A DNA stretch of 64,000 nucleotides, taken from Paenibacillus sp. FSL H3-0469 (GTDB taxonomy: Bacteria; Bacillota; Bacilli; Paenibacillales; Paenibacillaceae). A program made the translations under genes and the position numbers. The notes below the pieces were generated by a model, which saw nothing but the letters and a program-made list of their open reading frames with translations, had not been told where the DNA came from and made no database searches. Below, one piece after another: positions 1-8,740 of this stretch. Positions within the stretch are counted from its first letter, which is position 1; the number at the start of each line of letters is the position of its first letter. The stretch spans positions 5,022,001 through 5,086,000 of the forward strand of contig NZ_CP150302.1 in assembly GCF_038051945.1 (NCBI RefSeq), written 5' to 3'.

Positions 1-995
1 TGGTCACGGTGGTCTCGATGAAAGGTCTGATGAAGGATATTTCGCGGACCCGCAATTTGATTATCGGGGTAAATATCGGTTTTATTTTCCTGGTTACGGC
101 GATTACGTATGTGCTGAATGCATTCATTCTGAAGAATCTCCGCCGTCTGACAGAGACGATGAAGAAGGTACGCCGGGGCGAGCCGTATGGCAGCATTAAG
201 GTCAGCGGAGGCGGAGAGGTCGGAGAGCTGGCGCATCATTTCTCCAAGCTCATGAATACGATCAATACGCTGGTTGCCCAGGCGGTCTATAAGCAGGCCC
301 TGTCCAAGGAGGCAGAGCTGCGGACCCTGCATAATCAGATCGATGCCCATTTTCTCTATAATACACTGGAGAATATCAAGATGCTGGCCGAAATTGAGAA
401 CCAGCGAACCATCTCGGATGCACTGACCCGGCTGGGCGGGATGATGCGTTATAATTTCAAGTGGACCGGGGAATATGTGAAGCTGAGAGACGAGCTCCGC
501 CACATCGAGAATTATATAGAGGTTATGAATATCAGGTTCGAACACACCATTCAATTGGAGCTTCATATTGACAGCGCTTATCTGGAAGTGGAGGTGCTTA
601 AGATGTCATTGCAGCCGATTGTTGAGAACAGCGTGAAGCATGCCTGGAATGCAGACGGCGTGGAGTTAACGGACCGGATTGTGAAGATTGAGCTTACAGA
701 GGCGGAGGGCGATATTTTCATTGTCTTGCGCGATAACGGGCTGGGGCTGACGCAGGAGCGGCTGGTAGAGCTGCATGAGGCGATCTATGCGAAGGAAGAG
801 CCTGGAGCAGACGCTTCCGGGATCGGCAGCGGAGGATATAAGGCGGGAGGCGTCGGGCTGCGCAATGTGCATCAGCGCCTGCAGCTCTTTTACGGGGAAG
901 CCTATGGACTGGAAGTGCAGAGCGAAGCAGGGAAGTGGACAGCGGTGTATATGTCTCTGCCCAAAGTTCTATTGACGGGGGATAATCAGCGATGA
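1..995 (+). CDS. Sensor histidine kinase, YesM family (5'-truncated by window edge)
   Basis: Membrane histidine kinase that phosphorylates the response regulator encoded directly downstream. The frame is open to the left edge, so the start and the extracellular sensor domain lie outside the window. Visible are one transmembrane segment (starting around LIIGVNIGFIFLV), a HAMP linker, the His_kinase (YesM/LytS-type) phosphoacceptor motif HFLYNTLE, and an HATPase_c domain with N-box ENSVKHAW and glycine boxes DNGLGL and GGVGLRNVHQRL. It overlaps the regulator by 4 bp (ATGA), a typical translationally coupled pair. In this family the pair usually controls a neighbouring sugar ABC transporter or glycosidase operon; any such operon would be upstream of the window, so the signal is unknown. 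Confidence 0.93.
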   Translation, partial: VTVVSMKGLMKDISRTRNLIIGVNIGFIFLVTAITYVLNAFILKNLRRLTETMKKVRRGEPYGSIKVSGGGEVGELAHHFSKLMNTINTLVAQAVYKQALSKEAELRTLHNQIDAHFLYNTLENIKMLAEIENQRTISDALTRLGGMMRYNFKWTGEYVKLRDELRHIENYIEVMNIRFEHTIQLELHIDSAYLEVEVLKMSLQPIVENSVKHAWNADGVELTDRIVKIELTEAEGDIFIVLRDNGLGLTQERLVELHEAIYAKEEPGADASGIGSGGYKAGGVGLRNVHQRLQLFYGEAYGLEVQSEAGKWTAVYMSLPKVLLTGDNQR

Positions 996-2575
996 CAAAT
1001 CTGATGATTGTGGATGATGAGAGAATGATCCGTCAAGGTCTGAAGGCGATGATCGAACGGGAATATCCGTCGGTCTACAATATAGCGATGGCGGGAAACG
1101 GTGCAGAGGCACTGGAGCAGTACAAGCGGGAACGGCAGGATGTGATTATTACCGATATCCGGATGCCGATCATGGACGGGATTACGCTGCTGGCTCGGCT
1201 GTCTGCCGAAGCAGGGGCGGGCGGAGCTCCGGCTGTCATTATTCTCAGCGGCCATGATGATTTCGAATATGCCAAAAGCGCGATCCGCTACCGCGTCAAG
1301 GATTATCTGCTGAAGCCGATCCGCCGCGAGGAGCTGTTCGAGATTCTCGAACGCATAGCCAAGGAGGGGGAGGAGCGGGAATCCAGCAGCCATAAGCAGC
1401 TGCAGGAAGCAGAGGGCTACCGCCGCGAGCTGCGGGCGGCCCGCCTGCGCAGCCTCCTGTTGCAGCAGGAGGGCGAGGTATCGGCTGCCCAGCAGGAGGA
1501 GCTTGCGGGGCTGACGCTGCCTTTTACAGTAGGGGTGCTGAACTATTATCATAGTGACGGTACACGGATGAAGCCGGCAGAAGTGCAAGGGCTGCTGGAG
1601 CAACTGGGCGGACCGCTGGAGCACAAGTTCACGGAGATTCTGACGGACGGGGACGGGAAGCTGGTGCTTGTCGGAGAGGGGGAGAGCTTCCTGGAGCTGG
1701 CAAGTAAGGCAGAGTCCAAGGAGCTTACGCGGCTGCTGCTCGGAATCAGCAGGGAGAGCCACAGCGCCGACCAGTTCCGTGCCTGTTATCTGGAGGCTTG
1801 CCGGGCGCTGCAATATACCTTCCTGTCGCCGCAGGCCAGCTTCGTGGACTATGCGGATATTCAGGCTGGACGGCTGAGCTTCCCGCACCCGGAGGAGGAG
1901 CTGCGTAAGCTGCTCAATATGCTGGGAACCGGGCGAGAGAAGGAGATCAAGGCGCTGCTTGCGGTTATTTTTCAGACGGAGCATCTGTTGAGGCTGGATC
2001 TGAGTTACCTGGAGAATGTAGGGCGGAGTATGAATGAACGAGTATTGGATGAGGTATTCCGAACACACGGCGAAGCTTCGGTGGAGGTACTGAAGCTCTA
2101 CCGCCAAGTGGGCAACCTGCATAATTTCCGCCATTTCCACGACTATTACCGTGCGCTGGAGCATCTGCTCCTAAGCGTTAACGATTATATTATAGGCATC
2201 AAATCCGCTCACACCGAGCATGCCGATATGGAGGAAGCAATGGCGTATATCGAAGCGAACTACGCCCGCCCGCTGAACATGGCGATGGTCAGTAATTACG
2301 TGTCCCTCAACTATTCTTATTTCAGCGAAGCATTCAAGGCTTATACCGGGGAGAGCTTCGTGCTGTATCTCAAAAAAGTCCGCATCGGCCACGCCAAAGA
2401 GCTGCTGGCCGATAACCGGGTCAAGCTGGCCTCCGTCTCTGAGTCCGTCGGCTTCGAGAACAGTAAGCAGTTCGCGCGGGTATTCAAGGAGCTGGAGGGC
2501 ATCTCTCCCGGGGAATACCGGGCCAAGCTGCTGATGGGACGTTATCCCGGACAGGCTGAGGATAAGGAGTCTTAA
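992..2575 (+). CDS. Response regulator with AraC-type DNA-binding domain (YesN-like)
   Basis: Cytoplasmic transcription factor of 527 residues, partner of the YesM-type kinase whose stop codon it overlaps. The N-terminal receiver domain (about 1-125) has the acidic pair in VDDERM, the phosphoacceptor Asp in ITDIRMPIMDG and the conserved Lys in LLKPIRR. A long, poorly conserved middle section (about 130-410) is usual for this family. The C-terminus (about 415-520) is an AraC/XylS double helix-turn-helix, ending in the characteristic SVGFENSKQFARVFKELEG region. Likely activates carbohydrate-uptake genes, but no target genes are visible on the downstream side, so the regulon is an inference from family only. 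Confidence 0.93.
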   Translation: MTNLMIVDDERMIRQGLKAMIEREYPSVYNIAMAGNGAEALEQYKRERQDVIITDIRMPIMDGITLLARLSAEAGAGGAPAVIILSGHDDFEYAKSAIRYRVKDYLLKPIRREELFEILERIAKEGEERESSSHKQLQEAEGYRRELRAARLRSLLLQQEGEVSAAQQEELAGLTLPFTVGVLNYYHSDGTRMKPAEVQGLLEQLGGPLEHKFTEILTDGDGKLVLVGEGESFLELASKAESKELTRLLLGISRESHSADQFRACYLEACRALQYTFLSPQASFVDYADIQAGRLSFPHPEEELRKLLNMLGTGREKEIKALLAVIFQTEHLLRLDLSYLENVGRSMNERVLDEVFRTHGEASVEVLKLYRQVGNLHNFRHFHDYYRALEHLLLSVNDYIIGIKSAHTEHADMEEAMAYIEANYARPLNMAMVSNYVSLNYSYFSEAFKAYTGESFVLYLKKVRIGHAKELLADNRVKLASVSESVGFENSKQFARVFKELEGISPGEYRAKLLMGRYPGQAEDKES

Positions 2576-2710
2576 CGCTGGAGCAGGTGCAAGTGCAGGA
2601 GTAAGGAGCAGGTGTAGGTGCAGGAGCAGGAGCAGGAGCAGGAGCAGGTGCAGGTTCAAGTGCAGGAGCAGGTGTAAGTGCAAGTGCAAGTGCAGGAGTA
2701 ATCACGGGCG
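2576..2710 (+). repeat. Low-complexity GCAGGN/GTGCAN hexamer tract
   Basis: Intergenic stretch after the response regulator made almost entirely of variants of the hexamers GGAGCA, GGTGCA and AGTGCA. The purine-rich strand is plus. Because the unit is 6 bp, several frames are open through it and encode Ala-Pro or Gly-Ala type peptides, which should not be taken as genes. It probably arose by replication slippage. No terminator hairpin is evident within it. Confidence 0.8.
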
Positions 2711-2787
2711 TAAGATGTGGGCCGGGTGGCAAGGCTGCCGGTTCTGGTCTATGATAGGAGAGATGAACGGCTGGGAGGTGACTTACC

Positions 2788-3591
2788 ATGGAGGAAGTAC
2801 AAGGAACATTGATTACAGTAGATAGGCTCGCCGCCGATTTCCGGCGGTTGGGTGTGCAGGAGGGAATGACGCTGCTAATGCATTCCTCCTTCAAATCTCT
2901 CGGGCAGTGGGTGGCAGGCGGCCCCGTTGCCGTGATCCTCGCGCTGGAGCAGGTGCTGGGTGAGGAAGGGACACTGGTGATGCCGACGCAATCCTCGGAT
3001 CTGACCGATCCGTCAGGCTGGAGCAGACCGCCGGTGCCGGAGGAATGGTGGCCGGGCATCCGCGAGCATATGCCGGCGTACGACCCGGACCTCACGCCGA
3101 TTCGCGGCATGGGGATTATCCCGGACTGCTTCCGCAAGCAGCGGGGGGTGCGGCGCAGCAGTCATCCGATTGATTCTTTTGCCGCCTGGGGGAAGCACCG
3201 GGATGTCATTATTGACGGGCATGGCCTGGAATATGCCTTCGGAGAGCAGTCGCCGCTGGCCCGGATCTATGAGCTAGGGGGAAGCGTTCTGCTGCTAGGC
3301 GTGGACCATGGGAACAATACCTCGCTGCATCTGGCGGAGCACCGGGCGGATTATGCCGGGAAGCAGGAAGTGATCGCAGGCGCTCCGATGCTGGTGGACG
3401 GTGCGCGTCAATGGGTGGAGTTCCGTGATTACAACTGGAATTCGGATGATTTCGCTGAGCTTGGCGCGGACTTTGACAAGGAGACCGGGCAGATTGCCAA
3501 GGGCATCATTGCAGCATCTGCGGCGCAGCTTGTCCCGCAGCGGGAGATCGTCGATTATGGGGTGAAGTGGCTGGAACGCAGCCGTAGGTAG
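2788..3591 (+). CDS. AAC(3)-family N-acetyltransferase
   Basis: 267-residue member of the antibiotic N-acetyltransferase family (Antibiotic_NAT; aminoglycoside 3-N-acetyltransferase and YokD-like proteins), which transfer acetyl from acetyl-CoA to an amino group. Family features seen are the early LLMHSSFKSLG motif, GTLVMPTQ, the region RGMGIIPDCFR, and the C-terminal NTSLHLAEHRADY motif. Length is normal for the family. Start is supported by GGGAGGTGAC upstream of ATG. Chromosomal Bacillales homologues often have no proven resistance role, so the substrate should be left open. It stands between the regulator and a phosphatase, with no resistance-island markers around it. Confidence 0.85.
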   Translation: MEEVQGTLITVDRLAADFRRLGVQEGMTLLMHSSFKSLGQWVAGGPVAVILALEQVLGEEGTLVMPTQSSDLTDPSGWSRPPVPEEWWPGIREHMPAYDPDLTPIRGMGIIPDCFRKQRGVRRSSHPIDSFAAWGKHRDVIIDGHGLEYAFGEQSPLARIYELGGSVLLLGVDHGNNTSLHLAEHRADYAGKQEVIAGAPMLVDGARQWVEFRDYNWNSDDFAELGADFDKETGQIAKGIIAASAAQLVPQREIVDYGVKWLERSRR

Positions 3592-3684
3592 ACCCTACGG
3601 ATACGGCGGGCAGAGGCTGAAGTGATGCCGGAGCGGGACGATGTAAACATCGATACATACTTGGGTAAAGGGGAATCAGAATTC

Positions 3685-4320
3685 ATGACTACTACGGTGT
3701 ATATTACAAGACACGGTCAGACGGAATGGAATGTGCAGAAGCGGATGCAGGGCCATCAGGATTCTCCGCTTACGCCGCTGGGGGTACAGCAGGCAGAGTG
3801 GCTGGGCAAGGCGATGCAGGATGTCCATCTGGATGCGGTATATGCCAGCTCCAGCCCGCGGGCGCTGCGGACGGCAGAGATTATCCGGGGCGACCGGGAG
3901 ATTCCGCTTACCGCCTATGACGAATTCAAAGAGATTAACCTCGGCGTCTGGGAAGGCCGGGAGGCCGGTGAACTGGAGGAGCAGTACCCGGAGCAGCACC
4001 AGTTGTTCTGGGGCGACCCGGCGCTGTTCAGCATCAAGGGCGGCGAGACCTTCGCCGCCGTGCAGGAGCGTGCGCTCGGCAAGCTGCGTGAGCTGATAGA
4101 CCTGCATGAAGGCGGCACGATCCTCATTGCCACCCATACTGTAGTGGTGAAGGTGCTGATGGCTTATTTTGAAGGCCGGGCCATGGAAAAGCTGTGGGAT
4201 CTGCCCTACATCCACCCTACCTGCCTATGCAGAATTGATATTACAGACGGCGTGCCGGAGATCGTGCTGCACGGAGATACCAGTCATTATGTGACTAGTG
4301 AGGGCGGCCTGGAGTCCTAA
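3685..4320 (+). CDS. Histidine phosphatase family protein
   Basis: 211-residue cytoplasmic phosphatase/mutase-like enzyme of the histidine phosphatase superfamily (PhoE/CobC/GpmB group). The catalytic phosphohistidine motif is at the very N-terminus (ITRHGQTEWN), and the second catalytic His is in ATHTVVVKV near residue 150. RAL and SPRALRTAE signatures are also present. The ATG at 3685 is chosen because AAAGGGG lies at a good distance and the RHG motif then starts at about residue 8, as usual; an earlier in-frame start at 3622 would add an atypical N-terminus. Substrate cannot be told from sequence. A strong hairpin follows downstream. Confidence 0.88.
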   Translation: MTTTVYITRHGQTEWNVQKRMQGHQDSPLTPLGVQQAEWLGKAMQDVHLDAVYASSSPRALRTAEIIRGDREIPLTAYDEFKEINLGVWEGREAGELEEQYPEQHQLFWGDPALFSIKGGETFAAVQERALGKLRELIDLHEGGTILIATHTVVVKVLMAYFEGRAMEKLWDLPYIHPTCLCRIDITDGVPEIVLHGDTSHYVTSEGGLES

Positions 4321-4362
4321 GCAGCAGTTACTGGATAGCAGCACAGCAGGTGCAGTTACGAT

Positions 4363-4395
4363 AAACAGGCGATGCGCATGTGGCATCGCCTGTTT
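4363..4395 (+). terminator. Hairpin terminator after the phosphatase gene
   Basis: Perfect 13-bp stem AAACAGGCGATGC / GCATCGCCTGTTT with a 7-nt loop, 43 nt after the phosphatase stop. The T tract is short (TTTGG), so termination efficiency is uncertain. Confidence 0.6.
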
Positions 4396-4435
4396 GGCGT
4401 GGGGCGGCTTGCGGCGTGTGACAGTTGCAGCGTGT

Positions 4436-4764
4436 GCGGAAATCCTGCATAAAATGCAACAATGGGGCTCGATAGGGGCGACCTGCGCAGAAATTCCTGC
4501 ACGAAATGCAACAAACCAGCTCCTGCCAGCGCAGAATCGTCTGAATTCCTGCAAAAGTTGCAACAATCCAGCTCCCGCAGCGCCGAATCGCCGGAAATCC
4601 TGCAAAATGTGCAACAATTCGCCATAACCAGTAACAAATTTAGTGAAATCCTGCAAAATATGCAACATTATGGATTGATAGGGGCGACGTGTGTAGAAAT
4701 GCTGCACGAAATGCAACACTGTGGCTCGATAGGAGCGGCGTGTGCGGAAATGCTGCACGAAATG
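4436..4764 (+). repeat. 51-bp repeat array A, left part
   Basis: Seven imperfect units whose CTGCA cores start near 4444, 4496, 4548, 4599, 4650, 4701 and 4752, giving a period of 51-52 bp. A typical unit runs gGAAAtgCTGCAcgAAATGCAACA followed by a variable GC-rich half such as tgtGGCTCGATAGGAGCGGCG. Most units can form a tiny hairpin (TGCAT/ATGCA, TGCAA/TTGCA). The mix of 51- and 52-bp steps breaks any reading frame, so it is not coding. The last unit is interrupted by the insertion sequence and the array resumes at 6011. Confidence 0.85.
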
Positions 4765-6010
4765 CAGGCGTGTTGATTACCTATATTATGGGATTTCAAA
4801 AACACCTATATGATCTTTACGCCTGAGCAGACTCAACTGAATCTGCCACTCCAGCGGAAGATTAAATATACGCCAGTACTGCATAAATTCCCAAAGAGTC
4901 AGCCTAGCAAAGACCGGTACCTTCGGATGAATTTCATCAAAAATGTATTTCAGAAGCACATACGCGGTAAGGGCCACAAACAATTGGCTATATACTGCAT
5001 TTTCGGTGGTTCCAAATAGACATGGGACATTCAAATGCTGTTTCACCCAGCGGAAAAAGACTTCAATCTCCCATCGTGCTTTGTAAATTTCAGCAATCAC
5101 CTGAGCGGACTCTTTTCTCAAATCGGTCACGACACGTACGACTTCACCCCGGTCATTTTCAAATTCAACGACGCGGTGGCGCTGGGCGGATTGGTGTTTC
5201 CCTTGACCAATATAACAGGTGATATCGCGTACGATTTGGGTGTCTCCCTCCGCCGGTCGCCGAAGCTTTCGCGGCATCACCAAATGGAGGTTGTCTTTCA
5301 GACGAATCACAAAGGACTGACCTTGCTGCACATATTGATCCAATCGACCGATTTTGCCATACGCCCGATCCTGAACTAAAAGGTAGTCCTTATCGGCCAA
5401 GACTTCTCCAAATGGAGCGTCATTACGCCGGGCAATCGATTCGACCACCTTCACGGGTGAATGCTGTCCCTGCGAAAAAGCAACGTGCAGTTTAATGCCA
5501 CCTCTAAATTTTTTATACGGAGCCCAAGACATGCGGGAGTTGGCTGCCGTAACCGTCGTAGAGTCAATCAGCAGCAGATCTTTAGGCAGATTCAGGTGCC
5601 GCCGGGTTTGCCGGTTACATTTCTGGACGAGCATTTGAAACAAACGCTTGAAGATATCGTAAGGCACTTCACCGGCTTTGCCCGAAAGGGTGGAGTAATG
5701 AACCTTGGGCAAACCGTAGTTCGAGCCCACCCGAGCACTTTGACGAAAGCCATCCCATTGGTGGTAGCAGGCTTGGACAAAGTAGTCGAACAACACACCG
5801 ACGGTCATTTTGGTTCCCGTATCCTCGTAGTCCTTGGTTTGCCCGCTTACCTTTTGGACTTCTTCCGAAGTTAATACTTGTTTGAACACGGCCAAGAATG
5901 GGGTATATTTATTCATGAGGTCGCCTCATTTCGGTTTGGTTTGGTCGTACTTACCATTACCCGAAATGGCGGCCTTTTTTGTCCCTTTTTATGGGAAATC
6001 AACACGCTTA
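4765..6010 (-). mobile_element. IS4-family insertion sequence
   Basis: About 1.25 kb element carrying one transposase gene. Imperfect terminal inverted repeats CAGGCGTGTTGATT (left) and, read on the other strand, TAAGCGTGTTGATT (right) bound it. The 9-bp sequence CACGAAATG occurs immediately outside both ends (4756-4764 and 6011-6019) and is the likely target duplication; removing the element and one copy restores a perfect unit of repeat array A. The direct repeat extends to 11 bp if CA is counted, so the exact ends are uncertain by 2 bp. Confidence 0.85.
4786..5916 (-). CDS. IS4-family DDE transposase
   Basis: 376-residue transposase filling the insertion sequence. Seen are the first catalytic Asp in LLLIDSTTVT, the second in LVQDRAYGK, and the YREK-type region with the catalytic Glu in YKARWEIEVFFRWVKQHL, all in the expected order. 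An N-terminal DUF4372-like segment precedes them. The frame is uninterrupted and the ends and target duplication are preserved, so the copy could be active. It does not disrupt a gene; it lies inside an intergenic repeat array between two convergent genes. Confidence 0.93.
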   Translation of the reverse strand: MNKYTPFLAVFKQVLTSEEVQKVSGQTKDYEDTGTKMTVGVLFDYFVQACYHQWDGFRQSARVGSNYGLPKVHYSTLSGKAGEVPYDIFKRLFQMLVQKCNRQTRRHLNLPKDLLLIDSTTVTAANSRMSWAPYKKFRGGIKLHVAFSQGQHSPVKVVESIARRNDAPFGEVLADKDYLLVQDRAYGKIGRLDQYVQQGQSFVIRLKDNLHLVMPRKLRRPAEGDTQIVRDITCYIGQGKHQSAQRHRVVEFENDRGEVVRVVTDLRKESAQVIAEIYKARWEIEVFFRWVKQHLNVPCLFGTTENAVYSQLFVALTAYVLLKYIFDEIHPKVPVFARLTLWEFMQYWRIFNLPLEWQIQLSLLRRKDHIGVFEIP

Positions 6011-6300
6011 CACGAAATGCAACACTGTGGCTCGATAGGAGCGGCGTGTGCGGAAATCCTGCATGAAATGCAACACTGCGGCTCGATAGGGGCGGCGTGT
6101 ATGGAAATGCTGCATGAATTGCAACACTGCGGCTCGATAGGGGCGGCGTATGCGGAAATGCTGCACGAAATGCAACAAACTAGCTCCTGCCAGCGCAGAA
6201 TCGTCTGAATTCCTGCAAAAGTTGCAACAATCCAGCTCCCGCCAGCGCCGAATCGCCGGAAATCCTGCAAAATGTGCAACAATGCGCCCTAACCACCAGC
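6011..6300 (+). repeat. 51-bp repeat array A, right part
   Basis: Continuation of the array cut by the insertion sequence, with units starting near 6058, 6109, 6160, 6212 and 6264 (steps 51, 51, 52, 52). The last three units are almost identical to the block at about 4496-4630, showing a higher-order, multi-unit duplication inside the array. 6301-6388 holds nothing recognisable before the end of the convergent MFS gene. Confidence 0.85.
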
Positions 6301-6388
6301 CGCAAACGGTAATCACTATAGAATCCCATCCGCAGACCGTTCTCAGTGCGCCGCCCCAAGCCCATAACCCATAATAAGTGTGTTTAAT

Positions 6389-7669
6389 TTACAAAGAGAT
6401 ATTGCCTGTCAGTGCAGCCTCCTGGCGCTGGCGGTCCCGCTGCTCCAGCACAGACAGGTCGCCGTCTAGCATTTTCAATCCAGGCAGGCGCAGAGCCACT
6501 CCGGCGTAGAGCACCGGAAGCAGGCCTGCGGCAAGCAAAAGCACAGGCACCCCATACAGCTCGGCGACCGTACCGGCGGCCAAGGCGCCAACCGGGGACA
6601 GGCTCCCGCCAATCAGGAAGCGGACCGAATTCACCCGGCCCTGAAGCTGACCGGGCACGAGACGTCCGTGTAGGGAGGAGCTTAAGGAACTGAAGAACGG
6701 CCCCATCAGTCCGGCGGCGAATACGGCGAACAAGGCGAAGGCATAGCTGGGGATGAAGCCCCACAGCATGGTGACGATGCCCGAGCAGCCCAGGCTGCCA
6801 AGCATGACGGCGCGCCGCTGCTTAATCTCGCCCATGAGGGAGATGGCCCCGAGTCCGGCAAGGTAGCCAAGCGCAGACACTGTAGATAGCGTGCCTACAG
6901 CCGCCGCATCGCGGTGCAGCACCTCGCGGACATAAGGGACCATCATCGTCCATATGGCAGTGGAGCTAAGGTTACTGACGGCAGCCATCATCATGATCGT
7001 CAGCATAGCGGGGAAGCGCCGGTAGAACGAGAAGCCTTCGGCCACCTCCCGCAGATAGCCGGACACGGAGATGCCAGCGGCAGGCGGCCCGGCGGGCTTC
7101 CCCATCCGGGGCAGCCACAGCAGCATGGCAATTGCAGCCATATAACAGACGGCGTTGACCCCGAGCGCCGGCAAGGCCCCGCTGGCCGCGGTCAGGATGC
7201 CGGCAAGCGCCGGTCCGAGCAGCGCAGCGGCACCCTTGCAGCCGTCAATGATGGCGAAGGCGCGCATCAGCTTTCCGGTCCCTGCGATTCCGGGGATGAC
7301 AGCCATGGCCGTCGGCAGGAACAGCGCGGAGCAGGCGCCGCTCAGGCTGGCGGCCGCGAACAGCTGCCAGAGCTGGAGATGGCCGGCAAGACCCATGCCG
7401 AGCGGAAGCAGGAGTGCCAGCAGCCGCAGCACGGCGAGGCAGGCCATGAACCGCACACGGGGCAGCCGGTCGGACAGCGGCGAGCCGAGCAGGCGCAGCA
7501 CCTGCTCGGGAATCATGGAGCTGAGGGCAAGCGCCCCCATCGCTACCTTGGAGCCGGTCAGGTCATAGACCAGCCACTCCATGGCCAGCAGCCCAAAGGC
7601 ATCGCCGAAGGCGCTGAGTGAAACTGTGGATAACAATCCGTAATAGCTCCGTTTCTGCAACCCGCTCAC
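6389..7669 (-). CDS. MFS transporter (drug/metabolite exporter type)
   Basis: 426-residue polytopic membrane protein with about 12 hydrophobic segments. The start region (LSAFGDAFGLLAMEWLVYDL) and the loop-2 segment SDRLPRVRFM are typical of the MFS group related to macrolide-efflux and enterobactin-exporter-like proteins. It begins with GTG in a 4-bp GTGA overlap with the upstream ArsR-type regulator, so the two are co-transcribed and coupled. The regulator therefore probably controls its expression in response to the exported compound, which cannot be named from sequence. Confidence 0.88.
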   Translation of the reverse strand: MSGLQKRSYYGLLSTVSLSAFGDAFGLLAMEWLVYDLTGSKVAMGALALSSMIPEQVLRLLGSPLSDRLPRVRFMACLAVLRLLALLLPLGMGLAGHLQLWQLFAAASLSGACSALFLPTAMAVIPGIAGTGKLMRAFAIIDGCKGAAALLGPALAGILTAASGALPALGVNAVCYMAAIAMLLWLPRMGKPAGPPAAGISVSGYLREVAEGFSFYRRFPAMLTIMMMAAVSNLSSTAIWTMMVPYVREVLHRDAAAVGTLSTVSALGYLAGLGAISLMGEIKQRRAVMLGSLGCSGIVTMLWGFIPSYAFALFAVFAAGLMGPFFSSLSSSLHGRLVPGQLQGRVNSVRFLIGGSLSPVGALAAGTVAELYGVPVLLLAAGLLPVLYAGVALRLPGLKMLDGDLSVLEQRDRQRQEAALTGNISL

Positions 7670-8571
7670 CCCTTCAGATAGTCCTCAATTTGCCCGGGCA
7701 GATCATCCAGCGCCTCCAGCCGCAGGCTGTAGGAGACAGTTTTGCCGCTGGTGTGAACGATGACCAGACCTGCTGCGCGCAGCGCGATCAGGTGGTAGTG
7801 AATCGTGCTTTTGGACAGCTGGACCGCCTTCACGATCTCCGTGAAATTCATCTGACGTCCGGTAAGCTGCCGGAGAATGAACAGCCGGGTCTCATCCGAT
7901 AACGCCCGGGTAAGCCGCAGGAGCGCGGCAGCAGGCCGTCCTTCTCCGGGAGGGAGTGCATCGCAGGAGTAGCTGGTGAACACAAACTCATCATATTGAG
8001 AGGAGATGACCAGCGGACGGGCATGATACTGCGGAGTGATAATAACCTGCTTCAGCGTCTCCGACGGATAGAGCCGCATCCCTCCGGTAGCTGCCTCGTA
8101 CACTGACATATCATTCTTGCCGTCCAGCATCGCTGCCCGTACTGCGGCCTCCTGCCGCAGCCCTTCTATAATGGCCGGATCAATACTGCTGAAATAGCTG
8201 TCATTCCACACCCGGATTACTTCAGCCGCTGCATCCCGCAGACCGGCAAGATTCGCAGGCACACTCTGCCCGAACCGCCCGGCAATGTCGTACAGCTCTC
8301 CCGGAGACAACCCCTCGAACCAATCCAGAAATTCCTCTGCCGTACGTTCTCCGGGACAGCTCCAAATGTAGGGAGAAAGACTGAAATTATCGGTGAGCTT
8401 CATCACTTCCTTCATACGCTGGAGCATGACAGGGGCGAACTGCGTCTGGACCTGGCGGACCCAGAGGGTCCCGGCATCCATAGCCGTATGGTTTTGCTTG
8501 CCGATAAAAGCGTTAAGGCTGGTAATGCATTCATAGATAGGCGCGAAGTCTACGGTTACTTTATAATCCAT
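7666..8571 (-). CDS. ArsR-family transcriptional regulator with N-terminal DUF5937-like domain
   Basis: 301-residue cytoplasmic regulator. The N-terminal two-thirds resembles the DUF5937-type domain found fused to winged helices. The C-terminal part (about 205-295) is an ArsR-type winged helix with DETRLFILRQL, recognition helix SKSTIHYHLIALRAAGLV and a beta wing. No Cys-rich metal site is evident, so a metal-sensing role is not supported. It heads an operon with the MFS exporter and faces a divergent promoter region containing nested inverted repeats that may be its own operator. Confidence 0.85.
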   Translation of the reverse strand: MDYKVTVDFAPIYECITSLNAFIGKQNHTAMDAGTLWVRQVQTQFAPVMLQRMKEVMKLTDNFSLSPYIWSCPGERTAEEFLDWFEGLSPGELYDIAGRFGQSVPANLAGLRDAAAEVIRVWNDSYFSSIDPAIIEGLRQEAAVRAAMLDGKNDMSVYEAATGGMRLYPSETLKQVIITPQYHARPLVISSQYDEFVFTSYSCDALPPGEGRPAAALLRLTRALSDETRLFILRQLTGRQMNFTEIVKAVQLSKSTIHYHLIALRAAGLVIVHTSGKTVSYSLRLEALDDLPGQIEDYLKG

Positions 8572-8603
8572 AAGGTATTCCTGCTTTCTGGTGTAGTAGA
8601 GTT

Positions 8604-8655
8604 AATTGTTCTATAAACATAGAACTTAAATTTGTTTTATCATAAACGAACAATT
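8604..8655. promoter_or_regulatory. Nested inverted repeats in divergent promoter region (candidate ArsR operator)
   Basis: Two inverted repeats lie between the divergent ArsR-type gene and the sigma-factor gene: a perfect 7-bp pair GTTCTAT-aaac-ATAGAAC at 8608-8625, and an outer 8-bp pair AATTGTTC (8604-8611) / GAACAATT (8648-8655). Position and symmetry suit a dimeric winged-helix repressor. Assignment to this regulator is inference. Confidence 0.5.
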
Positions 8656-8740
8656 CGGGTTTGGCAAATAATTCTTTTTGGCGGGAGTGTCACAAAACAC
8701 AGCTTTTTGCAGTTATACAGGCAGAGAGGAGAGAGAAGCT

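Noticed and set aside
986..2164. 392-codon antisense frame across the response regulator
   Set aside because: Exactly opposite a well-supported gene with conserved domains; no start signal and no family resemblance.
2484..3137. 217-codon minus-strand frame with an Ala-Pro run
   Set aside because: Arises from the hexamer tract at 2576-2710 and antisense of the acetyltransferase.
2788..3591. Acquired aminoglycoside resistance gene
   Set aside because: Family match only; codon use resembles neighbours and there are no mobile elements beside it, so a chromosomal housekeeping relative is more likely.
4436..6300. CRISPR array
   Set aside because: No short constant repeat with unique spacers; entire units are similar, some blocks are duplicated, and no cas genes are present.
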